Part shown: positions 33,488 to 43,400 of the stretch, in pieces
How the letters are laid out: each line of letters opens with the position of its first letter
Position numbering within the stretch: position 1 is the first letter of the stretch
From: Fusicatenibacter_A intestinipullorum
GTDB lineage: Bacteria > Bacillota > Negativicutes > Acidaminococcales > Acidaminococcaceae
Assembly: GCA_019117495.1 (NCBI GenBank)
Contig: DWZP01000031.1
Coordinates: forward strand, 212,741-276,740
DNA: 64,000 bases
Direction of reading: 5' to 3'
Translations under genes and position numbers: made by a program
The notes under the pieces: generated by a model
Database searches by the model: none
Told to the model about the DNA's origin: nothing
Seen by the model: the letters and a program-made list of their open reading frames with translations, nothing else

Positions 33488-34681
33488 TCAGCAGGTTCTG
33501 CCGGGGTAAACTTTTAAGGCTTCGCCTAAAATGTAAATGGCGCGTTTTAAATCTTCGCAGTTCAGCACGTAAGCGAGGCGGGCTTCGTTAACGCCAAGGC
33601 CGGGGGTGCTGTAAAAGCCGTTGCCGGGGGCAAACATTACGGTTTCGCCGTCAACGTCAAAGTTTTCCAGCAGCCAGATGGCAAATTTTTCAGCATCGTC
33701 TACCGGGAATTTAACCATTACGTAAAAAGCGCCTTTCGGGTCGCTGGCTGCAACGCCGGGCAGTGATTTCAGCCCTTCGGCAATGGTGTCGCGGCGTTTC
33801 TGGTATTCTTTGTTTACTTCTTCCAGATAGCTTACCGGGGTTGTGTAAAGTGCTGCTGCGCCAACTTCTTCCAAAATCGGGCTGCACAGCCTGCCCTGGC
33901 AGCATTTGTTAATCTGCTGGCAGAAGTCTTTATTTTTGCTGATAATGCAGCCTATACGTGCGCCGCAGGCACTGTAACGTTTGGAAACGCTGTCGATAAT
34001 AATCAGGTTGTTGTCAAGCTCGGGCATAGTGCCGAAGCTCTTATATTCACCGCCGTAAACAAATTCGCGGTAAACTTCATCGGCAATTACGGCAAGGTCG
34101 TGTTTAACGGCAAGTGCGGCAATGGTCTGCATTTCTGCTTCAGTGTAAACAACGCCTGTCGGGTTGCCAGGATTGGTTAAGAGAATTGCTTTGGTTTTGG
34201 GCGTAATATGTTTTTCAATTTCGGCAGCGTCCGGCAGATGATAGCCGTTTTCCACGCTGGTTGTTACGGCGTTGATTTTAGCGCCGAACTCGCTGGCAAA
34301 AGTTGTATAGTTGGCGTAAAACGGTTCAAAAACCATAATTTCATCATCGGGGTCGCACAAAGCCATAACGGCAAAGGTCAGGGCTTCGCTGCCGCCGTTG
34401 GTGATGAAAATATCGCCTGCTTCATAGTTCATGCCTTTTTCGGCATAGTATTTTTGAATTGCTTCAATTAAAAACGGTTCGCCTTTGCTGGCGCCGTAGG
34501 CAATAACTTTTTCGTCAAAATTTTTAATGGCGTCCATAAACTGGGGCGGAGTTTCAATATCCGGCTGGCCTATGTTAAGATGATAAACTTTTTTGCCTGC
34601 TTTTTTTGCGGCATCTGCATAGGGCGCCAGCTTTCTGATAGGCGATAATTTTAAATTTTGTACACGCTGGGAAATTTTCAT
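33488..34681 (-). CDS. Class I/II pyridoxal-phosphate aminotransferase
   Basis: A 397-residue fold-type I enzyme. The PLP lysine is in DSVSKRYSACGARIG near residue 231, with NPGNPTGVVYT near 170 and the substrate-carboxylate arginine in VNEARLAYV near 370. The N-terminal HLNIGQPDIETP motif groups it with aspartate/aromatic aminotransferases of the 1-gamma type. Exact substrates cannot be set from sequence. An extended -10 promoter, TGGTATAAT on the minus strand, lies about 55 bases upstream. Confidence 0.9.
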   Translation of the reverse strand: MKISQRVQNLKLSPIRKLAPYADAAKKAGKKVYHLNIGQPDIETPPQFMDAIKNFDEKVIAYGASKGEPFLIEAIQKYYAEKGMNYEAGDIFITNGGSEALTFAVMALCDPDDEIMVFEPFYANYTTFASEFGAKINAVTTSVENGYHLPDAAEIEKHITPKTKAILLTNPGNPTGVVYTEAEMQTIAALAVKHDLAVIADEVYREFVYGGEYKSFGTMPELDNNLIIIDSVSKRYSACGARIGCIISKNKDFCQQINKCCQGRLCSPILEEVGAAALYTTPVSYLEEVNKEYQKRRDTIAEGLKSLPGVAASDPKGAFYVMVKFPVDDAEKFAIWLLENFDVDGETVMFAPGNGFYSTPGLGVNEARLAYVLNCEDLKRAIYILGEALKVYPGRTC

Positions 34682-34733
34682 ATCGGTTGCTCCTCACTTA
34701 ATAAATTTACAAAACAAAAAATTGTATGCCGCT

Positions 34734-34742
34734 ATTATACCA
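34734..34742 (-). promoter_or_regulatory. Extended -10 promoter of the aminotransferase gene
   Basis: The minus strand reads TGGTATAAT here, with the TG element of extended -10 promoters and no good -35 box. It overlaps the tail of the ABC operon terminator. Confidence 0.45.
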
Positions 34743-34743
34743 T

Positions 34744-34774
34744 AAAAAACGCGGCAAGTTCAGCCCTGCCGCGT
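34744..34774 (-). terminator. Terminator of the ABC importer operon
   Basis: On the minus strand ACGCGGCA pairs with TGCCGCGT and is followed by six T residues, 25 bases after the permease stop. Confidence 0.85.
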
Positions 34775-34798
34775 AAAAATAATGTATACAATTTTAAA

Positions 34799-35587
34799 TT
34801 ATCTGTTCCAGGGTATGGCGCGGTTTTCTGCCCATTGCAAAAGCAGGTTAAACACCAGCCCCAAAAGAGAAAGCACAATTACGCCTGCCATTAAGCGGTC
34901 GGTAATCATCAAATCGCCGTAATGCAGTATCAGCGCGCCGATGCCTTCCTGTGCGGCAATCATTTCAGCGGCAACCAGAAGCAGAAGCGAGGTTCCTGCC
35001 GCAAGGCGCAGCCCGGCAAAAATCATGGGCAGGGCTGCCGGAAGCACAACTTTTTTTAAGGTCATCCAGCGGGTGGCGTTAAAGCTTACGGCTACCTTTA
35101 TTAAAAGCGGGTCTACATTCTTTACGCCGGAATATGTATTCATGGCTACCGGAAAGAACACGCCCAGCGCGATAATGGTTACTTTGCTGAGTTCGCCGAT
35201 GCCGAGCCATAAAATAAACAGCGGCAGCAGCGCAATTTTAGGTATAGGGTACAGCGCGTTTACAATGGGCGAGCCAATGCGGTCAATCAGTGCGGAAGTG
35301 CCGGTAAAAAGCCCTACGGCAAGACCGATAACGCTGCCGAGCACAAAGCCCAGAATAATGCGGTACATACTTGCAGCAAGGCTTGCAGCTATTTCTCCGC
35401 CCGCAACCATATCAGCAAGCGCGCTTAAAATACCTGTCGGTGAAGGCAGAAACAGCAGCGAAACAATGCCTGCACGGCAGATGAGCTCCCAGATTATCAG
35501 CAGCACAATGACGGAAAGTGCGGAAACCCATACCGGATAAGTTTTTTGCCAGCTGTGCATTTTATCGGTAATTTTATATTCATTCAT
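34799..35587 (-). CDS. ABC importer permease, SsuC/TauC family
   Basis: A 262-residue membrane protein with six hydrophobic segments and the EAA-type cytoplasmic loop near residue 170 (ATRWMTLKKVVLPAALPMIFAGLR region). It pairs with the ATPase gene, which it overlaps by eight bases. This family imports sulfonates, nitrate, taurine or thiamine precursors. The neighbouring aminotransferase gives no clear hint of substrate. Confidence 0.9.
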   Translation of the reverse strand: MNEYKITDKMHSWQKTYPVWVSALSVIVLLIIWELICRAGIVSLLFLPSPTGILSALADMVAGGEIAASLAASMYRIILGFVLGSVIGLAVGLFTGTSALIDRIGSPIVNALYPIPKIALLPLFILWLGIGELSKVTIIALGVFFPVAMNTYSGVKNVDPLLIKVAVSFNATRWMTLKKVVLPAALPMIFAGLRLAAGTSLLLLVAAEMIAAQEGIGALILHYGDLMITDRLMAGVIVLSLLGLVFNLLLQWAENRAIPWNR

Positions 35588-36368
35588 TGCCTTCCACCTC
35601 CATTAAGGCTGCGCGTGCGTCTTTGCTGATGTGTTCCCAGATAATGCGGATATATTCGGCAATTTCTTCGGTGTGCTGCGGCAGTTCGCGTTCTGCGCGC
35701 GGTATGCCGATATTTAAAATGCGGCTTATTTTGCCCGGGCGGCGCGAAAGCAGCACAACACGGTCGGCAAGCATAACGGCTTCCTGAATGTTATGGGTTA
35801 CATATAAAGTGCTGAGGCGCGTTTTATCCCACAGAGTAACAAGTTCTTCCTGCATAATGGTGCGCGTCTGCGCGTCCAGCGCACTGAAAGGCTCGTCCAT
35901 CAAAAGCAGGTCGGGGTTAATTACAAGGGCGCGGGCAATGCCTACGCGCTGGCGCATGCCGCCGCTTAAATGGTGCGGCAGTGCTTTTTCAAAGCCGGTT
36001 AAGCCAACAAGGTTTATGTAGTGGCTTATGCGGTCTTTTTGTTCCTGCCTGGGCACGCCCATTGCTTCCAGCCCAAAGGCGATATTATCGTAAACGCTGC
36101 GCCATGGAAAAAGCCCAGTTTCCTGAAAAACAATGCCGGTGCGCGGTACATGCCCCTGCGGCAGGTGCGTGAAGCTGGCGCTGCCGCTTGTCGGCGCAAG
36201 CAGCCCGGCTGTGATGTTTAAAAGTGTGGATTTGCCGCAGCCTGATGGGCCAACCAGGGCGACAAATTCTTCTTCGTTTACGGTAAGGTTGATATCCTGC
36301 AAAACAGGCAGGTTATGCCCTGTGCGCGAAACGAAACTTTTACTTACGTTGTCTATAACGAGTTTCAT
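35580..36368 (-). CDS. ABC importer ATPase, SsuB/TauB family
   Basis: A 262-residue ATPase with Walker A GPSGCGKST near residue 39, signature LSGGMRQRVGIARAL near 131, Walker B LLLMDEPFSALD near 154, and the H-loop THNIQEAVMLADRV. The ATG at 36368 has GGAGG five bases upstream and is chosen over the TTG at 36380. It overlaps the permease gene, indicating coupling. Confidence 0.93.
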   Translation of the reverse strand: MKLVIDNVSKSFVSRTGHNLPVLQDINLTVNEEEFVALVGPSGCGKSTLLNITAGLLAPTSGSASFTHLPQGHVPRTGIVFQETGLFPWRSVYDNIAFGLEAMGVPRQEQKDRISHYINLVGLTGFEKALPHHLSGGMRQRVGIARALVINPDLLLMDEPFSALDAQTRTIMQEELVTLWDKTRLSTLYVTHNIQEAVMLADRVVLLSRRPGKISRILNIGIPRAERELPQHTEEIAEYIRIIWEHISKDARAALMEVEGNE

Positions 36369-36380
36369 AAGTGCCTCCAA

Positions 36381-36409
36381 ATAAAAAGGGCGGAAGCTGT
36401 TCCGCCCTT
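36381..36409 (-). terminator. Hairpin between binding-protein and ATPase genes
   Basis: A perfect 10-base-pair stem, AAGGGCGGAA with TTCCGCCCTT, followed on the minus strand by TTTTTAT and then by the GGAGG site of the ATPase gene. It is likely a partial terminator or an mRNA-end stabiliser that makes binding protein in excess over the membrane parts. Confidence 0.75.
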
Positions 36410-36415
36410 AAATTG

Positions 36416-37432
36416 TTACTGTGCCAGTGCTTTTTCCAGCAGAGTGGTATTTGCTACTTTGGCAGGGTCAAGGGTGCCCTGCATCATACCGTGTGAAGAA
36501 TACCAGTCAATCTGTGTTTTAATATCGTCCGCCATAAGTTTGCCGTCGCGGTCAATGTACGGCAGGCCAAGTTTAATATCACCGGCAGGGGCTTTTACAT
36601 ATTTGGCAATAATGCTTACAACTTCATCAAGTTTTTTGGGGTCTTTCTTTTCAATGGCTGCTTCGTAATAATAATGGCAGGCCTTGTTATAGGCTTTTAA
36701 AAAGCGGATGTTGGCGTCTTCGTTTTTCATAAATTCAGGCGAGAAGAACAGTGCGGAAGTCTGATAAGGAATGATGTCGCCAACCTGCACAATGGTTTGC
36801 GCCGTGCCTGCGGTCTGCATTTTTGTGATGTTGGGCTCGTTTAAAATTGCGCCGTCAATCTGGTTGCTTTCAAGCGCTGCCATTACGGCGCTTACTTTGC
36901 CGAGCGGCACAAGTTCCACATCGTCGAGGCTCATGCCTTTCTGTTCAAGCATTCTGCCCAGCATATAATGGAAGGTGGAACCTTTTTGTGTAATGCCGAT
37001 GCGTTTGCCTTTAATGCTTTCCAGGCTGGTAAAGCCGCTGTTATAAGCATTTGCCGCAGCAACAAGTGCGGAAGAAGGGAAGCCTTTTTCTTCGCGGCCT
37101 TTATCGGCAACAATTGCCAGCTGCTGGCCGCTTGCCGCCATGTTAAAGAGGCTTGCGGTAATGCCGGTTGCGCCTACGTCAACCTGAGAAGAAGCAGTTG
37201 CAACGGCAATTGGGTGTGCCGCGTCAAACCATTCCGGCTGTATTTCTATATTCTGTTCGGCAAAAAAGCCTTTGTCCATGGCAATAAACAGCGGCGCGCT
37301 GCTGGTAAGGCGCAGCATGCCGAGCTTAACCTGCGCTTTGGCCGCTGCTGGTGCCTGCTTTTCGCTGCCGCCGCAGCCTGTAAGGGCAAATGCCAGGCAA
37401 AGTGCTGCCAGTAAAAACAGTAATTTTTTCAT
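36416..37432 (-). CDS. ABC importer substrate-binding lipoprotein, SsuA/NMT1 type
   Basis: A 338-residue binding protein with a lipoprotein signal: a hydrophobic stretch then LTGC, so Cys20 is the lipidated residue. The mature part has the NMT1/SsuA two-lobe layout, starting with VKLGMLRLTSSAPLFIAMDK, the first strand and helix of the family. The start is one of three close ATG codons (37441, 37438, 37432); 37432 is best spaced from AAAGGA. It is the first gene of the importer operon. Ligand unknown; sulfonate, nitrate or a pyrimidine precursor are the family options. Confidence 0.9.
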   Translation of the reverse strand: MKKLLFLLAALCLAFALTGCGGSEKQAPAAAKAQVKLGMLRLTSSAPLFIAMDKGFFAEQNIEIQPEWFDAAHPIAVATASSQVDVGATGITASLFNMAASGQQLAIVADKGREEKGFPSSALVAAANAYNSGFTSLESIKGKRIGITQKGSTFHYMLGRMLEQKGMSLDDVELVPLGKVSAVMAALESNQIDGAILNEPNITKMQTAGTAQTIVQVGDIIPYQTSALFFSPEFMKNEDANIRFLKAYNKACHYYYEAAIEKKDPKKLDEVVSIIAKYVKAPAGDIKLGLPYIDRDGKLMADDIKTQIDWYSSHGMMQGTLDPAKVANTTLLEKALAQ

Positions 37433-37604
37433 CGTCATCATCCTTTGCGTAGTTAGTGGTTGTCAGCATAACACTGTGTAAGCGTCTTATCAGTTATTTT
37501 ACATCAAAAAAACGATAAATGCACTACTTTTATTAAAAAATACACTGTAAAACTTATTTTTGTTTACTGAGCAGGTTTTGCTTTTGTTATCAGCGCGATG
37601 TTGG

Positions 37605-37610
37605 TATAAT
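37605..37610 (+). promoter_or_regulatory. Possible -10 box of the secreted-protein gene
   Basis: TATAAT at 37605-37610 lies 38 bases before the ATG. The only -35 candidate, TTGTTA at 37584, leaves a short 15-base spacer, so the promoter is tentative. Confidence 0.4.
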
Positions 37611-37647
37611 ATAATTTGTAATGCTGTAAATAACGGAGGCTATATTT

Positions 37648-38982
37648 ATGAAATGGAATAGATTTTTTGCTTTGGCGGCAGGTTTTATTTTGGCGGCGGG
37701 GCATAGTGCGGCTTTGGCCGCGGAACCTGTGTGCCTTGCCAGCATTGAAGCGGATACCGACGGCAACGGAACGCAGGAAACCGCCGAGCTGTGGGGCAGT
37801 AAACTTACAGGAGGCAGCAGCTATTACGGCGATTTGCTGTTGATGATTAAAGACGGCAGCGGCAAACTGATAACCGCCTATACGCCTTCGCTTGAGGGCG
37901 GCTATGCTAATATTTTACAGAAAGGGCACTTTACAGGCAAGGGCGAGCAGATTATTGTGCGCTCTTTAAGCGGAGCGGCACAGGAAATGCAGGTGCGCAT
38001 TATCGACGCAGCGCTGCCCAATGCTGTACAGGAAATTTATACCGGCAGCGATAATCTGGGCGCAGCCGTTAACGCTGCTTTTAAGCCCGGTTTTAAAACG
38101 GAATTTGTATTTGAAGATTTTAAAGACGGCGTGCGTACGGAAGCCGTTGAATACGGCGTGCTGCCGCACGAAAAAGATTATTATATTAACTGCGGGCTGT
38201 ATGACGGAAACGGAAATTTGTTAAAGCCCTACCGCAAGCCGGAAAGCCGTATGAGCGGAGTTACCGTTATTGCAGACCCCGAAGGCATGGACAAACTTGC
38301 AACCTTGCAGACCGTAAGCGGCACAGGCAGCGAGGACACGCTTGCCAAAATTGCTGCCGAGTGGGAATATGACGGCGGCTGGCAGTTAAAGGACCGCGAA
38401 TTATATACGCAAATCGTGCAGAACGGCGAATTCCGCCGCAACCTCGTTTTCGGCAACGGCATGCTTTACAAGCAGCAGGCTGTAATGGACGGCAGCAGCG
38501 TAACTTATCCGCTGATGGCGGTTGAAGGCAAACAGGAACTGCAAAATACCATTAACGGCGAGCTGGAGAAAGTTTGGCAGCCATATGCTGCGGCGCTTGG
38601 CAAAAAAAGCTGCGAGCTTGATTATACGGTGCCTTTTGCAGGTTCGGACATGATGTCGCTGATGTTTTTCGGCGTAATGGGTGAGGGAAGCGAAGAAATT
38701 TTTGAACGCCTGCCGCTGAACATATCGCTCAGCGACGGCAAAGTTCTTGATATCAGTGATGTTCTGGATGTTGAAAACCCGGATTTATTGCCGGTGCTTG
38801 CTCTGCTCGGTGTTGAAGATAAGGTTGATTTTACAAAGGAAGTGCCAAATTCCTGGTATTATAATGGAAAGAATCTGGTGTTCTGCCAGAAGATGAAAGA
38901 CGGCACGGGCTGGAATGAAGCCGCGATACCGGCATCCGAACTTGAAAAATTTATGCTTAACAAAAATTTGCTGAAAAAATAA
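37648..38982 (+). CDS. Secreted protein of unknown function, 444 residues
   Basis: The N terminus is a clear Sec signal peptide with an ALAA-type cleavage site near residue 25. The mature protein begins with an acidic repeat-like segment, EADTDGNGTQETAELWG, that resembles a dockerin/VCBS-type calcium loop. The middle is a mostly beta-strand region; the C-terminal 180 residues (from about VMDGSSVTYPLMAVEGKQEL) look like a DUF3298/RsiV-type domain, but I see this only as a loose resemblance. No catalytic motif is visible. It is a single gene with GGAGG upstream, between the ABC importer and the RND pump. Confidence 0.75.
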   Translation: MKWNRFFALAAGFILAAGHSAALAAEPVCLASIEADTDGNGTQETAELWGSKLTGGSSYYGDLLLMIKDGSGKLITAYTPSLEGGYANILQKGHFTGKGEQIIVRSLSGAAQEMQVRIIDAALPNAVQEIYTGSDNLGAAVNAAFKPGFKTEFVFEDFKDGVRTEAVEYGVLPHEKDYYINCGLYDGNGNLLKPYRKPESRMSGVTVIADPEGMDKLATLQTVSGTGSEDTLAKIAAEWEYDGGWQLKDRELYTQIVQNGEFRRNLVFGNGMLYKQQAVMDGSSVTYPLMAVEGKQELQNTINGELEKVWQPYAAALGKKSCELDYTVPFAGSDMMSLMFFGVMGEGSEEIFERLPLNISLSDGKVLDISDVLDVENPDLLPVLALLGVEDKVDFTKEVPNSWYYNGKNLVFCQKMKDGTGWNEAAIPASELEKFMLNKNLLKK

Positions 38983-39028
38983 CAAAAAATAAACAAATTT
39001 GCCACAAAGGAACTGACTGGAGAGTCTA

Positions 39029-39067
39029 ATGGCGAAAAACCGAGAAAATAAAAGCAACGATAAGTAA
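39029..39067 (+). CDS. Possible 12-codon leader ORF
   Basis: ATG at 39029 with GGAGAG six bases upstream, then MAKNRENKSNDK and a stop. It is very polar and lies between the secreted-protein gene and the RND promoter. Because it ends before the -35 box it is not an RND leader peptide. It may be chance. Confidence 0.25.
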   Translation: MAKNRENKSNDK

Positions 39068-39095
39068 AATTAATGAAATTTGCTAAAATTAAGGT

Positions 39096-39124
39096 TTGCC
39101 TTTCTGCTTTTGAAGGAATATAAT
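39096..39124 (+). promoter_or_regulatory. Promoter of the RND operon
   Basis: TTGCCT (39096-39101), 17-base spacer, TATAAT (39119-39124), 75 bases before the adaptor gene. Confidence 0.65.
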
Positions 39125-39199
39125 TATATTACTTTGGTTTAAGTATATCCTTTTTGCTTTTTTGTACTTGAAACTTAAGTTAGAAGGAGGAATAGATTT

Positions 39200-40396
39200 A
39201 TGTTGAATTTTTTGCGTAAGAACAGGAGCGGCAAAGCAGCAGTTGCAGCGCTTGCTGCCGTAACTGTGTTTTCGCTTGCCGGCTGCGGCGGCGAAAAAGC
39301 AGCGGCTCCGCAGGCTACGCTTGTAAAATCCATGCAGGTAATAAAGCGTGATACACCGCTGGTTTACGATTATACCGGCTTTGTGCAGGCCCAGCAGGAA
39401 ATGGAGCTGAAAGCACAGGTAAGCGGGCAGATTACCGGCAAGTATTTTAACGGCGGCGAAACCGTTCAGGCAGGGCAGATTTTGTACACGATTGACCCGC
39501 GTACCTACCGCGCCAACCTTTTGCAGGCACAGGCAAATCTTGCCAATGCCCGTGCTCAGCTTGCCAACGCTTCGGTAGATGCTGAGCGTTACACAAAACT
39601 TTACGAGCAAAGCGCTGTTTCCAAACAGACTCTCGATAACGCCATTATGGCGCGCGACCAGGCACAGGCATCCGTAAACGCACAGGAAGCCATGCTTGAA
39701 AATGCGCAGATTGATATGAACGAAACCAATGTAACCGCTCCGTTTACCGGACGCATTGATACTACTGCCCTTGAAGTAGGCAACTATGTTACCGACGGGC
39801 AGACCACCATGGCAACAATTTCCAACACCGACCCGGTATTTGTAGAGTTCAGCATGGCTGAGCCTGAATATTTGAAGCTTGCCAACACTGCCGTTGACAG
39901 AGGGCAGGCAGCACCGCTGGAAAATTTGAGCATTGTTCTGAGCGACGGCACCACTTATGACCTGCCCGGCCGTATTGCCGAGGTTAACCGTGCATTGACT
40001 GCCAACACCGGTACGCTTACCATTAAAGCGCTGTTCGATAACCCGAACCGCGTACTGCTGCCGGGAATGTTCGCACATGTACAGGCAACGGCAGGCACCA
40101 GGGCTAACGCACTTCTCATTCCGCAGCGTGCCGTTACGGAATTGATGTATAAGAAATTTGTTTATGTTATCGGCGCAGACAACAAGGTTGAAATGCGCGA
40201 AGTTACCCTTGGGCCTCGTGTAGGGCGTTTGTGGATGGTTGAAAGCGGCCTTAACGGCGATGAAACAATCGTTGTTGAAGGTACCGGCAAAATTACGGCC
40301 GGTGCGCTTGTAAACCCCGAACCGATGACGGAAGCAGAACTTGACACTACCGCCGACAGAACAGAATCCGGCGATGCTGCCGGTGCAGCAAAATAA
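39200..40396 (+). CDS. RND efflux periplasmic adaptor, AcrA/MexA family
   Basis: A 398-residue lipoprotein with lipobox LAGC (Cys29). The order of parts is that of AcrA: lipoyl half-motifs around residues 65-100 and 175-210, a coiled-coil hairpin between them (residues about 100-170, rich in Ala and Gln), then the beta-barrel and membrane-proximal domains. It bridges the inner-membrane pump and an outer-membrane channel, so it indicates a diderm envelope. The start has AAGGAGG. The pump gene follows 13 bases after the stop. Confidence 0.94.
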   Translation: MLNFLRKNRSGKAAVAALAAVTVFSLAGCGGEKAAAPQATLVKSMQVIKRDTPLVYDYTGFVQAQQEMELKAQVSGQITGKYFNGGETVQAGQILYTIDPRTYRANLLQAQANLANARAQLANASVDAERYTKLYEQSAVSKQTLDNAIMARDQAQASVNAQEAMLENAQIDMNETNVTAPFTGRIDTTALEVGNYVTDGQTTMATISNTDPVFVEFSMAEPEYLKLANTAVDRGQAAPLENLSIVLSDGTTYDLPGRIAEVNRALTANTGTLTIKALFDNPNRVLLPGMFAHVQATAGTRANALLIPQRAVTELMYKKFVYVIGADNKVEMREVTLGPRVGRLWMVESGLNGDETIVVEGTGKITAGALVNPEPMTEAELDTTADRTESGDAAGAAK

Positions 40397-40409
40397 GGAG
40401 GTAAGCTGA

Positions 40410-43400
40410 ATGGCACGATTTTTTATTGACCGTCCGGTCTTTGCCATGGTGCTGGCCATATTGATTACGCTGCTGGGCGCTATTGCCGGTTTCAGCCTGC
40501 CTATTGCCCAGTATCCTAATATTACCAAGCCGCGTATTTCCGTAACTACCAACTATACGGGCGCAAGTGCCCAGACGGTAGAAGAATCTGTTGCGCAGGC
40601 AATAGAACAGAAGGTAAACGGCGTAGAAAATATGCTGGATATGAGTTCTACCAGTACCGCTACCGGCGAATACAGCTTAAACGTACAGTTTAACCTGGAA
40701 AAGAACGCCGATATTGCTGCGGTAGAAGTACAGAACCGTGTATCGCAGGCAAACAGCTCCATGCCGCAGGAAGTAACCGCATACGGCATTACCACGACGA
40801 AGGAATCTGCGGAAACCATCATGTATTTCGCACTTACCTCGCCTAACAATACTTATGACAGTATGTTCCTCAGAACATACGCCGACGTTAACTTTATCGA
40901 CGCTGTTAAGCGCGTTAAAGGCGTATCCACCGTTGATGAATACGGCCCGGAATATTCCATGCGTATCTGGCTGAACCCGGAAAAACTGGCTCAGCTTAAC
41001 CTTACAACAAGCGATATTGAAACGGCGGTAGAAGCTCAGAACATTCAGGCGCCTGTTGGTACCGTAGGTGCCCGCCCGACTGTTGACGAGCAGGAAAAAC
41101 AGTACTCAGCCAATGCGCAGGGCCGTTTAAAAACACCTGAAGAATTCGGCAATATTATTATCCGTTCCATTAACGGCGAAAATCTTTACTTAAAGGATAT
41201 TGCCCGCATTGAAGAAGCACCAAGAAGTGACCTGGTACTCAGCCGTTTGAACGGCGGTGCCTCCGTAGTATTCCCGGTATCCCTCACCAGTGACGCCAAC
41301 TCCATTGAAACGGTTTCGCAAATCCGCGAAGTTTTGGCTGACGCCGAAAAACGTTTCCCGGCAGATATGAAACTGACGGTTATTCAGGATAACACGCAGT
41401 TTATTACCGAATCTTTGAATAAGGTAGCCCATACCTTCTTTGAAGCGCTGGTACTGGTTATTTTTGTAATCTTTATGTTCCTCGGCAGCTGGCGCGCAAC
41501 GCTGATTCCGCTGCTGGCAGTACCGGTATCTCTGGTTGGTACTTTTGCTTCGTTCGTACTTTTGGGCTTTACCATTAATACGCTGACGGCTTTCGCACTT
41601 ATTCTTGCTATCGGCCTCGTAGTCGACGACGCTATCGTCGTTGTAGAAGCGGTAGAGCATCATATTCAGGATACGGGCCTTACGCCTAAAGAAGCAACCT
41701 ACCGCGCCATGAGCGAAGTTTCCGGCCCTGTTGTGGCCATTGCCTTCGTACTTTCCGCGGTATTTATCCCGACTGCGTTTACCGGCGGTACCGTTGGTGA
41801 GCTTTACAAACAGTTTGCCATTACCATTTCCGTTTCCATGATGCTTTCGGCACTTATCGCATTGTCGCTGACCCCGGCGCTGTGCGCTCTGATTTTGAAA
41901 CCTAAAAAAGATGAAGCCGAAATTAAAGGCTTTATCGGCAAAGCCGTACATGCTTTCAACAAATGGTTTGAAAGAACGCTGGCCAAATACGTAACTAACG
42001 TAGAAAAATGCATCCGCCATGCAAAAGTTGTTATGGCCTGCCTGCTGGTTGGCGTAATTTTAATCGGCTTCCTGTTTAAGATTACTCCTTCCGGTTACGT
42101 TCCTAACGAAGATATGGGCATGAGCGCCGTATCCTTCAGCCTGCCGGAAGGCGCTTCCAGCAACCGTAATATTCAGCTGATGGGCGAACTCAGTAAAGAA
42201 GTTCAGAAATTCCCGGGCGTTGACTATGTAATGGAAGTATCCGGCGTTGATATTCTGAGTTCTGCGCAGAAAGCGTCTGCCGGCCTCGTAGTTGTAGCCA
42301 TGAAGCCTTATGCAGAACGTGATACCACCATTCAGGATATCATTCCTATGATTCAGGGCCTCGGTCCTAAATTCCCGGATGCCACGGTTATGGCGTTCCA
42401 GCCGCCTGCATTGCCTGGCGCTTCCAGCACCGGTTCGTTAAGCATGTACATTATGAACCTTGGCGGTGAAGATGTAAGCCTGATGAATGACCGTGCACAG
42501 GAATTTTTGGCGAAAGCACGCCAGCGCCCGGAAATAGGCATGATTTACACCACACTGAATACCACCACGCCTATGTATAAATTCAACGTAGACCGTGATA
42601 AGGCACAGAGCCTGAACGTACCTGTTTCCAGCGTATTCAGCGCATTGCAGACCTTCCTCGGCGGTTACGAAATCAATGACCTGAACAACTTCGGCCGTAC
42701 ATGGAAAGTTGTTATGCAGGCTGATGACAAATACCGCTCCAACGTTGACGATATGCGTTATTTCTTTGTACGCAGCAACGATGGCACGATGGTTCCGCTG
42801 AACACTCTTGTAACTTATGACAATGAAAACAGCTCCGTTGTTATGACGCGCTTTAACGGCGCACGCGCTATTAAAATTGCAGGCGACCCTGCCGAAGGTT
42901 ATTCCACCGGCCAGGCCATGACTGCTCTGGAAGAGGTTGCGGCAGAAACTTTGCCGGTAACTTACAGCTATGAATGGACCGACCAGAGCCGTGACCAGAT
43001 TGAAGCAGGCAACCGCTCCATGCAGATTTTTGTAATTTCCCTTATCTTCGTATTCCTCTGCCTGGCAGCTTTGTATGAAAGCTGGACCATTCCTCTGGCA
43101 GTTCTCCTTTCCGTGCCTACTGCCGTACTGGGCTGCATTCTCGGCCAGTACCTGCGTGGGCAGCAAAACGACGTTTATATGCAGATTGGCTTGATTATGC
43201 TTATCGGCCTTGCTGCCAAGAACGCAATTTTGATTGTAGAATATGCCAAGATGAATATGGAAAAAGGCATGGGCGTTGTTGATGCTGCTGTTGAAGCATC
43301 CCGCCTCCGTCTCCGTCCGATTCTGATGACTTCGTTTGCATTCATCCTCGGCTGCCTGCCGCTGGCTGTTGCAACCGGCCCGGGCGCAGGCGCGCGTGTA

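Noticed and set aside
39089..40552. 487-codon open frame on the minus strand across the RND adaptor
   Set aside because: Antisense to a complete lipoprotein adaptor gene; low-complexity Cys/Asn-rich product with no start signal.
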